Assembly (NCBI RefSeq): GCF_021631985.1
Contig: NZ_CP070225.1
Location: forward strand, 1,302,001 to 1,366,000
DNA length: 64,000 nt
Source of the DNA: Sandaracinus amylolyticus
Lineage (GTDB): Bacteria > Myxococcota_A > Polyangia > Polyangiales > Sandaracinaceae
Direction of reading: 5' to 3'
Below are positions 25,901 to 36,726 of the stretch, piece after piece. The position numbers and the translations under genes were made by a program. Position 1 is the stretch's first letter. The number at the start of each line of letters is the position of its first letter. Below the pieces are notes generated by a model. It searched no databases. It was given only the letters and a program-made list of their open reading frames with translations, and was not told where the DNA came from.

Positions 25901-26397
25901 GGGAACCCCGCGCGCCCGCAGAACTCGCGCGCCTGATCGAGCGTGCTCACCGGCCCGTCGGTGCCGGGCACCATCGAGACGCCGATCTCCTTCGCGAGCG
26001 AGCGCGCCGCGGTCTTGTCGCCGAAGCGCCGCAGCACCTCGGGCGAGGGGCCGACGAACGCGATGCCGGCCTCGCGGCACGCCTCGCTCAACCCCGCGTT
26101 CTCCGACAGGAAGCCGTAGCCCGGGTGGATGCCGTCGGCGCCGCACGCGAGCGCGACGTCGATGATCTCCTCGATGCCGAGGTAGGCCGCGACCGCGCTC
26201 TTGCCCTTGCCGACGAGGTACGCCTCGTCCGCCTTGTAGCGATGGAGGTGGACGCGATCCTGGTGCGAGTAGACCGCGACCGTCGGGATGCCGAGCTCGG
26301 TCGCGGCGCGGAACACGCGGATCGCGATCTCGCCGCGATTGGCGCAGAGCAGCTTGGTGATCGGTCTCGGTCGCCTGGTCGCCAGCTCGGTGGACAC
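22906..26397 (-). CDS. pyc: Pyruvate carboxylase
   Basis: About 1163 residues, full length for the single-chain enzyme that carboxylates pyruvate to oxaloacetate. Domains in order: biotin carboxylase (about 10-460; GGGGRGMRVV ATP loop, ERDCSVQRRHQKVVE), carboxyltransferase (about 540-810; DTTWRDAHQSLLATRVRT, LECWGGATFDVS, HTHDTAGTG), allosteric/PC tetramerisation region, and a C-terminal biotinyl domain with AMKMET. The start is placed at GTG 26397, seven bases after GGAGG; GTG 26403 is the longer alternative. It is monocistronic by context. Confidence 0.96.
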   Translation of the reverse strand: MSTELATRRPRPITKLLCANRGEIAIRVFRAATELGIPTVAVYSHQDRVHLHRYKADEAYLVGKGKSAVAAYLGIEEIIDVALACGADGIHPGYGFLSENAGLSEACREAGIAFVGPSPEVLRRFGDKTAARSLAKEIGVSMVPGTDGPVSTLDQAREFCGRAGFPVIVKAAMGGGGRGMRVVRREEDLAESFSRAQSEALAAFGDGTVFIERYVDKPRHVEVQILADAAGEVIHLFERDCSVQRRHQKVVEMAPAQNLPAGVREALCRDAVALARATGYRNAGTVEFLVDREGRHYFIEVNPRIQVEHTVTEEVTGIDLVQSQIRIAGGATFADLGLSQDAVSIRGVAIQCRVTTEDPRKSFQPDTGRIEVFRAGEGMGIRLDAGSGYAGAQISPDYDSMLVKCTAHALTFEGAVHKLSRALAEFRVRGVSTNIPFLSNVLRHPDFESANVWTSWVDDTRALFDFPLRKNRGQRLLHYLGDVVVNGPGIPGMGAQPPARIEPVVPEIALKSPPPQGWRDILVHLGPAAFAKAVRKHRGLLVTDTTWRDAHQSLLATRVRTRDLLAIAPATARLMAPLFSLECWGGATFDVSLRFLHECPWDRLERLRDAVPNIPFQMLFRGANAVGYTSYPDNVVHAFAKMAKDKGVDVFRIFDSLNYVENMKLGIDAVGSAGGVIEAAICYTGDVSDPTRKKYSLQYYVDLAGELVKLGIHVLSIKDMAGLLKPRAASMLVGALRRAYPELPIHVHTHDTAGTGVASMIACAEADADVVDLALPAMAGLTSQPTMSAVVAALAGTTRDTSLTTDSIRKLNGYWEQTRSLYAPFESGQTGYAPDLYEHEMPGGQYTNLLFQAQQNGLGDRWTSIKRAYREANHLLGDIIKVTPSSKVVGDLAQFMVQNDLDAKMVEEQADTLSFPTSVVEFLEGRLGQPHGGFPEPLRTKVLRGRKPIDERPGATLAPLDLDALKKSLVEEHGDVAIRDHDVMSAAMYPQVFREYRRFRTKNGDVSVLPTRHFLAPLQKGEELHFDIERGKTLVVVLRAVGELDDEGNRRVFFELNGQPRAISVVDRSAKTATKQRERASTSDPGSVGAPMPGSVVDVRVTAGAKIAKGDPLVVLSAMKMETVVASPVSGVVKRVAVAKDDALKAGDLLVEVQVVEAAVAQA

Positions 26398-26497
26398 GCG
26401 CACGCCTCCCGCTCGGAGCCCGCATCCTGCGGCGAGTCTCCGCGCGGCGACGCTATATGGCGCAGTGCGTCATCACACAAGTCGATCGTGAGCGGAT

Positions 26498-26974
26498 CTA
26501 CGCCGGGCGACCGAGCGGCTCGCGGTAGGGCACGCCGCCCTCGGGCTCGCGCCGGTGTCGCGCGCGACCACGCATCATCGCGTCCACGCTGTACGGCCCG
26601 GGCCCGCGCAGCAGGAAGAACAGCGCGACGGTCGCCATGAGCAGCGGGTACTCGAACCCGCCCTCCTGCGCGAAGAACCCGTTGGGCAGGTGCACCGCGG
26701 TGATCGCGACGATCATCACCCCGAGCACGCCCAGCGCCGAGAGCGGCGTCAGCAGCCCGAGGGCGAGACCGATCCCGCCCCCGAGCTCGCCGACCACCGC
26801 GAGCACCGCGAGGACGTCGGCCCCGGGCACGCCCATCGACTCGACGGTGCCGCGCCACCCATCGAACCCCACGACCTTCTGCCAGCCGTGTGCGGCCATC
26901 GTCACGCCCGCGACCAGCCGGAGCAGCGTGAGCGCGACCGGATCGAGTCGCGTCCCGAGCCTTCGAGTGTCCAT
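26498..26974 (-). CDS. DoxX family membrane protein
   Basis: 158 residues with four membrane helices (about 18-36, 54-75, 80-100, 110-128). DoxX hallmarks: LRLVAGVTMAAHGWQKVVGFDG at the N-terminus and VVGELGGGIGLALGLLTPLSA in the middle. The family is linked to thiosulphate:quinone oxidoreductase subunits and to redox stress complexes, but most members are uncharacterised. ATG 26974 follows GGAGG at five bases. No partner oxidoreductase is adjacent. Confidence 0.88.
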   Translation of the reverse strand: MDTRRLGTRLDPVALTLLRLVAGVTMAAHGWQKVVGFDGWRGTVESMGVPGADVLAVLAVVGELGGGIGLALGLLTPLSALGVLGVMIVAITAVHLPNGFFAQEGGFEYPLLMATVALFFLLRGPGPYSVDAMMRGRARHRREPEGGVPYREPLGRPA

Positions 26975-27035
26975 CTCGACCTCCACGCGCGCGGGCTGCA
27001 AGCGGCACGCCCCCGACGTTGCGCGAGGCAGCGGA

Positions 27036-27704
27036 TCACACGAAGAGCCGGCAGAGCCACGCGTAGAGCCACCACTGCAGCTCCTTGCGTCGCTTGTAGC
27101 CGGGGATCTGCCCCCACGTCGCGAACGCCTCGTCGAGCGACTTCTTCGCCGCGCCCTCGTCCTTGATCGCGCGGAACGCGAGGGCGAGCTTCACGTGCCC
27201 CTCGATCGAGCTCGAGTTCGTCGACACGAAGCGCTCGTACGCGTCGATCGCCTCTTCGTGTCGCCCGAGCTTCCGCAGCGCATCACCGGCGACGAGATAG
27301 GGCTCGCCGAAGCGCACGCGCGGATCGATCTGCACCGACTTCACGAGCGGCTCGAGCGCCTTCTCGTAGTCGCGCCGCTTGAACTGCGCGAGCCCCGAGA
27401 GATAGAGCAGCTCCGCATCGTCCGGGAAGCGCCTGCGCGCCTCGTCGAGCAGCTCGAGCGCGCGCCCCGGGCGCAGCCGCTCGACGTAGACCATCGCGAG
27501 ATCGCGGCGCGCCGTCACGTTCGCGGGGTTCGCCTCGATCTGCCGCCGCAGCGCCTGGATGCGCCCCATCGTGCGGAAGAGCACCCAGGGATCCGGGACG
27601 AAGCGCCGCAGCACGAAGAGCACCACGAGGCCCACGAGCAGCGGCGGGTACTGCACGAGGTACGTCAGCAGGATCCAGCCGAGGTAGTACGAGAAATATC
27701 CCAT
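27036..27704 (-). CDS. TPR-repeat protein with N-terminal membrane anchor
   Basis: 222 residues. The N-terminal hydrophobic segment (about 8-34, GWILLTYLVQYPPLLVGLVVLFVL) anchors a cytosolic or periplasmic TPR solenoid of at least four repeats (about 55-205; AELLYLSGLAQFKRRDYEKA, AGDALRKLGRHEEAIDAYER). It ends in a Trp-rich tail (ELQWWLYAWLCRLF). It likely serves as a protein-interaction scaffold. It diverges from the gene at 27780. Confidence 0.8.
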   Translation of the reverse strand: MGYFSYYLGWILLTYLVQYPPLLVGLVVLFVLRRFVPDPWVLFRTMGRIQALRRQIEANPANVTARRDLAMVYVERLRPGRALELLDEARRRFPDDAELLYLSGLAQFKRRDYEKALEPLVKSVQIDPRVRFGEPYLVAGDALRKLGRHEEAIDAYERFVSTNSSSIEGHVKLALAFRAIKDEGAAKKSLDEAFATWGQIPGYKRRKELQWWLYAWLCRLFV

Positions 27705-27779
27705 CGAGAGCTGCGGCTCATACGGCCCGCGCCCGCGCGATCATCCTCCGAACGCGCCAGAGCCGAACCCGCCCCGCCG

Positions 27780-29291
27780 ATGCATGCTACCAGGGTGTCG
27801 TTGCGCGTGCGTGACGCCGATTCGTCCGAGCCTGCGTCCTCACGCGCCGTCGTGATCGCCCGCGTCCTCGTGCCCATCGCGCTCGCGGTGGTCGGGTACG
27901 CGGTGCTGATCTCGGAGCGCTGGGAGGTCGATCACGAGCTCCAGCTCGTCGCGCCCGATCGCGTGCGGCCCGGCGATCCGATCCCGCTTCGGGCGTTCGT
28001 GTTCGACGGCATCGAGGATCCCGACGGCGGCGAGCTCGTCCCCGCGAGTGTCGAGGTCGAGCTCCGCGACGGCGATCGTGTGCTCGCGCGAGCCACGCTC
28101 GACACGTCTCGCGCGCGCTCCTCCGAGGGCGCGTTGCCTCCTCCGGACGACGCTCCCGATCGCCGGCTCGCACTGTTCGCGTCGGCGCGCGACGACGACG
28201 GCGATCTCCTCGCGACCGTCACGCGTCCGCTCACGATCGAGCCCGGCGCGCCGCCCGCACCACTCCGCGGCCGCGTCGGCCTCCCTCTGCAGCAGATCGA
28301 CGTCGGGCCGGTGATCGCGGAGGCCACCGGCATCCCGCTGCCGCCCCTCGACGTGCGCGTCGCGGGCGGCGCGTGCGTGCCCGAGGAGCGCTGCGCGTTG
28401 TGGGTCGACGCGGGCGACGCGGACGCGATCACGATCGAGGAGACGCCCGCCGCGTCGGTCGGCGAGCGCAGCACGCGCGACGGAGCATTGGTGCGCCTCG
28501 TCGTCGTCCCGCACGGGCCCGAGGCATCGATCGAGCTCGTCGCATCGCAGCTGGGACAGCCGCTCGCGCGTCGCACGGTGCGCCTGCCCATCGCGCTCGC
28601 GACTCCGTGGATCGACGTGCCCCGCGTGGTCTCCTCGGTGCCGATCCCGATCGAGGCGCGCCCTCCGGTGGGCCGCGAAGTGCTCCTCGCCGATCTCTTC
28701 TACGAAGGCCGGTGGATCGCGACCGCGACCCTCGATCCCGCCCACCCCGAGCTCCCCTTCGACGTCGGCCCCGGTCTGTATCGCGTCGAGGTCCGCTCCG
28801 ATCCCTTCGGCGGAGAGCGCGCCGCAGCGCGATACGTCCTGGTCGCGCCCGAGGGCTCCGGTCTCGCGCTCGACGACACACGCGAGCTGCTGCGCCGCGA
28901 GGACGTCGAGCTCACCGATCGTGAAGGCACCGAGCCGCGGCTCCTGCTCGCGGGCGCCGAAGAAGAAGTCCGCACCTTGCCCAGCGCGATCTCCGGGCTC
29001 GAGGACGATCGCCGCATGGTCGCGGAGCGCCGGCGTCGCCTGCACTTCGTGGCAGGGCTCGCGCTCGGGCTCGGGATCGCGGTGCTCGCGATGTCTCTCC
29101 TGCGACGCGGTCTGTTCGCGGCCGCCGAGGCCCGCGAAGTGATGCACGAGGCAGGAGATCCCGAGGCGCGGAGCGTCCGTGTGCGCGCTCGCAACACCGC
29201 GGCGGTCATCGCGATCGTGGGCGCGGTGGCGGTCGCGCTGCTCGCCGGTGCGGCACTGATCCTCGCTCGCGCGGCGCTGGTCACCGGCTGA
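27780..29291 (+). CDS. Membrane-anchored protein of unknown function
   Basis: 503 residues. One membrane segment near the N-terminus (about 24-42, RVLVPIALAVVGYAVLI), a large soluble region (about 50-420) rich in beta-strand-like, Pro/Asp-containing stretches that resemble immunoglobulin-type or MG2-like modules (DRVRPGDPIPLRAFVFDG), then two C-terminal membrane helices (about 421-441 and 475-498). It recalls exported bacterial macroglobulin-like or surface scaffold proteins, but I do not recognise a family. ATG 27780 is used; GTG 27795 is an alternative. It diverges from the TPR gene and is followed by a hairpin before secA. Confidence 0.7.
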   Translation: MHATRVSLRVRDADSSEPASSRAVVIARVLVPIALAVVGYAVLISERWEVDHELQLVAPDRVRPGDPIPLRAFVFDGIEDPDGGELVPASVEVELRDGDRVLARATLDTSRARSSEGALPPPDDAPDRRLALFASARDDDGDLLATVTRPLTIEPGAPPAPLRGRVGLPLQQIDVGPVIAEATGIPLPPLDVRVAGGACVPEERCALWVDAGDADAITIEETPAASVGERSTRDGALVRLVVVPHGPEASIELVASQLGQPLARRTVRLPIALATPWIDVPRVVSSVPIPIEARPPVGREVLLADLFYEGRWIATATLDPAHPELPFDVGPGLYRVEVRSDPFGGERAAARYVLVAPEGSGLALDDTRELLRREDVELTDREGTEPRLLLAGAEEEVRTLPSAISGLEDDRRMVAERRRRLHFVAGLALGLGIAVLAMSLLRRGLFAAAEAREVMHEAGDPEARSVRVRARNTAAVIAIVGAVAVALLAGAALILARAALVTG

Positions 29292-29365
29292 GCTCGGAGC
29301 CCCGGATCCGACCGAATAGCACGGGGGTTCCCCGCGTTGCGCCCCCACGACCGGCGCCTTAGTCT

Positions 29366-29390
29366 GCCCCGCCTACCTTCTCGGCGGGGC
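29366..29390 (+). terminator. GC-rich hairpin upstream of secA
   Basis: GCCCCGCC (29366-29373) pairs with GGCGGGGC (29383-29390), 9-base loop, followed by TATTCG. It lies 75 bases after the preceding stop and 53 before secA, so it may terminate the upstream gene or be part of the secA leader. Confidence 0.45.
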
Positions 29391-29442
29391 TATTCGCTCG
29401 CCCACTACCGCGTCTTCCCTCCGCGCCCGAGGCCTCTCTCGA

Positions 29443-32823
<3,381 letters not shown>

Positions 32824-32825
32824 GC

Positions 32826-33809
32826 TCAGCGGCTCGCGCCGACCACGAGGCGCGGCCAGGCGGCGAGCACGACGACGACGCAGGCGCGCCCTGCGTCGTC
32901 GGTCGCGATGCCCGCGCCGGCGTCGGTGAAACGGCGATCGACGAGCGCGCTCCGGTGCGAGGGGCTCCGGGTGAGCGCGAGGAACGCGCCCGCCACGTCG
33001 GCGCCGCGCGCGATCACCTCGCCGACGTGGCGCGCCTCGATCCCGCGCTCGCGCGCCCGAGCCCGCGGATCGCGCCCCCGCTCGAGCTCGTGGGCCGCGC
33101 GTCTCGCCTGGCACACCGCTTCGGCGTGTGCCTGCGCGACCGACGCGAGCACGCGATGCGGGCGCAGCGGAGACACCTGCGCCTGGGTGCGCAGTGCCTC
33201 GATTCGCGCGTCGAGCGGCTCGTCATCCCCCGACACTCGGCGCCGCGTGTCCTCCTCGCCGCCGATCCGGCGCTCGGCGACCGGACGCGGCCCGTCCGGC
33301 CCCCGCGCGACCAGCTGCACGCGCACCGGCCGCTGGAGATCCGAGGGCACGTCGGCGCGCCCCTCGAAGGGCTCCACCCGCTCGACGTTCCCGTGGGGAT
33401 CTTCGACGAACACCATCGGATCCGCGAACCCTGGGCCGAGCTCGATGCGGAAGCGCTCGTTCCCCTCGTCGACCAGCCGACCCGCGCGCGGCGCCGCGAT
33501 CACGAGCCAGCGCTCGTCGCGCCGCGCTTCGCCGCAGACCACCGGCGCGCGCAACCGCTCGCCGAGCCGTTCCAGCCAGGGCCCGACGCGACCCTCGTCG
33601 CCGTCGTGGATCGCGAGCGCATGCACCGTCGGCGCATCCGAGCCCGCGTCGCGCGCCGCTGCGAGCAGCTCTGCGCCGGTCGGATCGCCACCGTGCATCA
33701 GCACCGACGCCGCGGCTTCCGCGAGCACGTCGTCCTCGCAGCGCTGCGCGCTGGCGAGAGCAGGAGCCGCGAGCATCACGACGATCGAGCAGGCGAGGGC
33801 GGCGCGCAT
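32826..33809 (-). CDS. Secreted CAP-domain (SCP/PR1-like, YkwD-type) protein
   Basis: 327 residues with a cleavable signal peptide (ACSIVVMLAAPALASAQ). The N-terminal 200 residues are a beta-rich region of unknown type. The CAP domain occupies about 205-325, with HRVLASVAQAHAEAVCQARRAAHEL, VGEVIARGADVAGAFLALTRSPSHRSALVDRRFTDAGAG and VVVVLAAWP, the usual YkwD pattern of His and Glu around a groove. The bacterial family is of uncertain function, possibly cell-wall or lipid binding. The protein is probably periplasmic or secreted. Confidence 0.85.
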   Translation of the reverse strand: MRAALACSIVVMLAAPALASAQRCEDDVLAEAAASVLMHGGDPTGAELLAAARDAGSDAPTVHALAIHDGDEGRVGPWLERLGERLRAPVVCGEARRDERWLVIAAPRAGRLVDEGNERFRIELGPGFADPMVFVEDPHGNVERVEPFEGRADVPSDLQRPVRVQLVARGPDGPRPVAERRIGGEEDTRRRVSGDDEPLDARIEALRTQAQVSPLRPHRVLASVAQAHAEAVCQARRAAHELERGRDPRARARERGIEARHVGEVIARGADVAGAFLALTRSPSHRSALVDRRFTDAGAGIATDDAGRACVVVVLAAWPRLVVGASR

Positions 33810-33854
33810 CCGTCGATGCTCGTCCGGTGTCGAGCCCCACGCCAGAAAAGCGCT

Positions 33855-35132
33855 CTAGCCGTCGCCCTTCGCGCGCCCGCTCTCGCGTCCGAGGCCTGGC
33901 GTGGTCGCCCAGACCTGCATCCAGCCGACCGCCGCGACCGCGGCGAAGAGCGGCGTGGTCGCCGCGCCCACCGCGCTCCACGCGGGGCCGGCGACGCTCG
34001 ACACGATGCCGTCGAGCGCGCTCCACCCGAGCACCACCCACGGCCACACGCGGCACCCGCTGTCGCTCGAATCGTCGACGAACCCGAGCAGCGAGAGCGC
34101 GAGCACGACGAGCATCAGCGCGCGCACCGCCGGCCCGAGCCACGCCACGACGTCGCTGCTGCGCACGACCATCGCGTCGAGCCCACCGTCGAGGATCAGC
34201 CACGACGCGCTCACCGCGATGCCCACGCCCATCGCGACCCGCGCGAAGCGCGAGCCCCGGTTCTGCCAGCGCAGCAGCTGCGCGGCCGCGAGCAGCGTGG
34301 TGCCCATCGTCGCGAGCCCCTCGACGCCGTCGGGCCCGCTGCGCGCCATCGTCGCCACCACGAGCCCGACCGATGCGAGCACCGCGAACGCCCCGGCCCG
34401 CATCGCGAACCGGAGCGGCGCGATCGCCGCGAGCCCCATCGCCGCGCCCAGCCCCGCGAGCCCGAGGTGGATCGTCTCTCCGGCGCCGAGCGTCATCGCG
34501 GCCGTGACCACTCCGGCCCCGGCGACCAGCGCCAGCGCGCGCGATGTCCACGCCATCGGCTCGGCGGCCGGCCGCTCGCGCAGCAGCTCCGACGCGAGCC
34601 ACTGCGGCGGCCCCACCGGCGCGCTCTGCGCCCGCATCCCCGAGCTCGACGCGCTCGCGCTCTGGACGGGCGTGGCATCCGCCGCCCGCGTGGGGAACGC
34701 CACCACCCGCGCCGCCGGCCGCGCCGGCTCGTCGCTCCGGTCCTGCTCTTCTTCCGCCGCCGTGGCGATCGCGAGCCCGCGAGCACGACCTCGCGCTGCC
34801 GCTTCCCCGCGCATCCGCCGCACCGGGCGCGACGCCTCGCGCGCGGCCGCCGCGGCCGGCTCGGGCTCGGGGCTCGCCTCCTGCTCGCGCGAGATCTTCC
34901 GGATCCGCCGGGTGTCGGGATCCCCGGTGCTGCGCAGCGGCGAGGGCGGCGGCTCGCTCTCGATCTCGCTCGTGCTCGCCCACGTCCCCGCGGGCACCGG
35001 CGGGGGCTCGTCCGACTCGGCGGCGTCGCGCGGCGGCGGCTCGGACTCCACCGGCACGCGCAGAGCCCCGCAGGAGGGACATCGCTCGTCCCCCACGCTC
35101 AACGAGGCGCGGCACTGCGTGCACGTCTCCAT
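33855..35132 (-). CDS. Zinc-ribbon plus multi-TM membrane protein, unknown function
   Basis: 425 residues. The N-terminus holds a CxxC...CxxC zinc ribbon (METCTQCRASLSVGDERCPSCGALRVP). A long low-complexity, Glu/Pro/Ala-rich disordered segment (about 25-185) with basic patches (RRIRKISREQE, RRMRGEAAARGRARG) follows. The C-terminal half (about 195-410) has seven or eight hydrophobic helices. Zinc-ribbon plus long linker plus membrane domain is a layout common in myxobacterial proteins of unknown role. It diverges from the cyclic-nucleotide-binding gene at 35272. Confidence 0.75.
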   Translation of the reverse strand: METCTQCRASLSVGDERCPSCGALRVPVESEPPPRDAAESDEPPPVPAGTWASTSEIESEPPPSPLRSTGDPDTRRIRKISREQEASPEPEPAAAAAREASRPVRRMRGEAAARGRARGLAIATAAEEEQDRSDEPARPAARVVAFPTRAADATPVQSASASSSGMRAQSAPVGPPQWLASELLRERPAAEPMAWTSRALALVAGAGVVTAAMTLGAGETIHLGLAGLGAAMGLAAIAPLRFAMRAGAFAVLASVGLVVATMARSGPDGVEGLATMGTTLLAAAQLLRWQNRGSRFARVAMGVGIAVSASWLILDGGLDAMVVRSSDVVAWLGPAVRALMLVVLALSLLGFVDDSSDSGCRVWPWVVLGWSALDGIVSSVAGPAWSAVGAATTPLFAAVAAVGWMQVWATTPGLGRESGRAKGDG

Positions 35133-35271
35133 CGGGTCGCGGTGCCCTCTCTCGGGTCGCTCATGTTACCCGCTTCCGCGTCGCGCTCCCAGCGGTCCCG
35201 TTGATGCCCCTGAACGGTGACGTTCGCTGAGCCCACCGCCTCGCCGCGCTGCGCGTTACCATCGCGCCCGC

Positions 35272-36606
35272 ATGCGAACGCTCCGCGACCTCCGCGCCCA
35301 CGCCGACGCTCGCCTCCTCGCCGGCGATGCCCACGCCGCGCTCCACGCGTACTGCGCGCTGGTGCAGCTGCAGCCCGTCGATCTCGACGCCCGGCTTCGC
35401 GTCGCCGACAGCCTCCTGGCGCTCGGGGAGGTACAGCGCGCCGCCGTCGTCTACACCGCGCTCGCCCGCTACGCGACGCACGCCGGCTACCCGCTCCGTG
35501 CGCTGGTCGCGCTCAAGGTGCTCACCGCGCTCGAGCCGCAGCTCGAGGCGCTGCTCGCCCCGCTCGCGGAGCTCTACTCGGTCGACTCGCCCCGCCTCGG
35601 CCGCGGCGTGCGCCTCGCGCCCGGCGACCCCGACCAGCTGGTCCCCGAGACGCTCGACCTCGCGCGACAGATCCCGCTCGACCAGCTCGCGCCCCACGCC
35701 GAGCGCGTGGCCGCCGACACTGCAGGCGCCGCGTTCCCCGAGCGCCTGCCGCCGATTCCGCTCTTCAGCGAGCTCCGCGGCGATGCGTTCCGGGCGCTCC
35801 TCCCCGCGCTCAAGCTGCGCCGCGTCCGCCCCGGCGAGGTCGTCCTCGCGGAGGGCGAGCCCGGCCAGAGCTTCTTCGTCATCGCCCGCGGCGAGGTCCA
35901 GGTCACGAAGAAGCTCGCGCAGCACCCCGAAGCAGGCGGCGGCGACACCGTGCTCGCGACGCTCCACGAGGGCGCGATCTTCGGCGAGATGGCGCTCGTC
36001 TCGGCGGCGCCCCGCTCCGCGACCGTGCGCGCGTCCACCGACGCCGATCTCCTCGAGTTCGACCGCGACGCGCTCGCCGCGCTCTCCCGCGACGTCGCCA
36101 CCCTCGCGGTCGCCCTCGACAAGTTCACGCGCGAGCGCCTGCTCCAGAACCTCCTCCAGACCTCGCCGCTGTTCCGTCCGCTCGACCGCAAGCAGCGCAT
36201 GGACCTGGTGCGTCGCTTCACCGCGCACGACGTCGGGCCCGGTGTGCCGATCATCACCGAGGGCCAGCCCGGCCGCGGCCTCTTCGTGCTGCTCTCGGGC
36301 GAGGTCGACGTCTCGAAGATCGACGGCGACAGCAAGATCCTCCTCGCCACGCTCAAGCCCGGCGACGTGTTCGGCGAGATCTCGCTGCTCAACGACGAGC
36401 CCGCGACCGCGACCGTCACCGCTGCGCGCCAGAGCACCGTGCTCTTCCTCGGACGCGACATCTTCCAGCGCCTCGTCGCCGCGTTCCCCGAGATCCGCGA
36501 GTACATCAGCCAGCTCGGCGAGGAGCGCCAGCTCGACACGCGCCTCCTGCTCGAGACGAGCGAAGGGACCGAGGAGCTCGACCTCGAGGATCTCGTCCTG
36601 GTGTGA
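35272..36606 (+). CDS. TPR and tandem cyclic-nucleotide-binding protein
   Basis: 444 residues. N-terminal TPR-like helices (about 5-90, AGDAHAALHAYCALVQLQPVDLDARLRVADSLLALG), then two cNMP-binding domains (about 165-285 and 300-425). Both phosphate-binding cassettes are recognisable: FGEMALVSAAPRSATVRA and FGEISLLNDEPATATVTA, each with Gly-Glu and Arg/Thr in place; the second has Thr where the first has Arg. No DNA-binding or catalytic domain is present, so it is likely a regulatory or scaffold subunit sensing cAMP or cGMP, similar to other myxobacterial double-CNB proteins. The acidic C-terminus is ELDLEDLVLV. Confidence 0.87.
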   Translation: MRTLRDLRAHADARLLAGDAHAALHAYCALVQLQPVDLDARLRVADSLLALGEVQRAAVVYTALARYATHAGYPLRALVALKVLTALEPQLEALLAPLAELYSVDSPRLGRGVRLAPGDPDQLVPETLDLARQIPLDQLAPHAERVAADTAGAAFPERLPPIPLFSELRGDAFRALLPALKLRRVRPGEVVLAEGEPGQSFFVIARGEVQVTKKLAQHPEAGGGDTVLATLHEGAIFGEMALVSAAPRSATVRASTDADLLEFDRDALAALSRDVATLAVALDKFTRERLLQNLLQTSPLFRPLDRKQRMDLVRRFTAHDVGPGVPIITEGQPGRGLFVLLSGEVDVSKIDGDSKILLATLKPGDVFGEISLLNDEPATATVTAARQSTVLFLGRDIFQRLVAAFPEIREYISQLGEERQLDTRLLLETSEGTEELDLEDLVLV

Positions 36607-36726
36607 CGCGCGTGGCGTCACGCCACGGGTAGGCCGTGCGCCCACTCGCCAATGCGTGAAACAGTATGAAGGTCCCAGTCGTCGTGTAGCGAGCGTCGCT
36701 CCGCGGCGCCCATACTGGAGATCATC

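Noticed and set aside
22912-26640. 1,242-codon plus-strand frame antisense to pyruvate carboxylase
   Set aside because: Pure antisense shadow; its product is Arg/His/Glu low-complexity and pyc on the other strand is full length.
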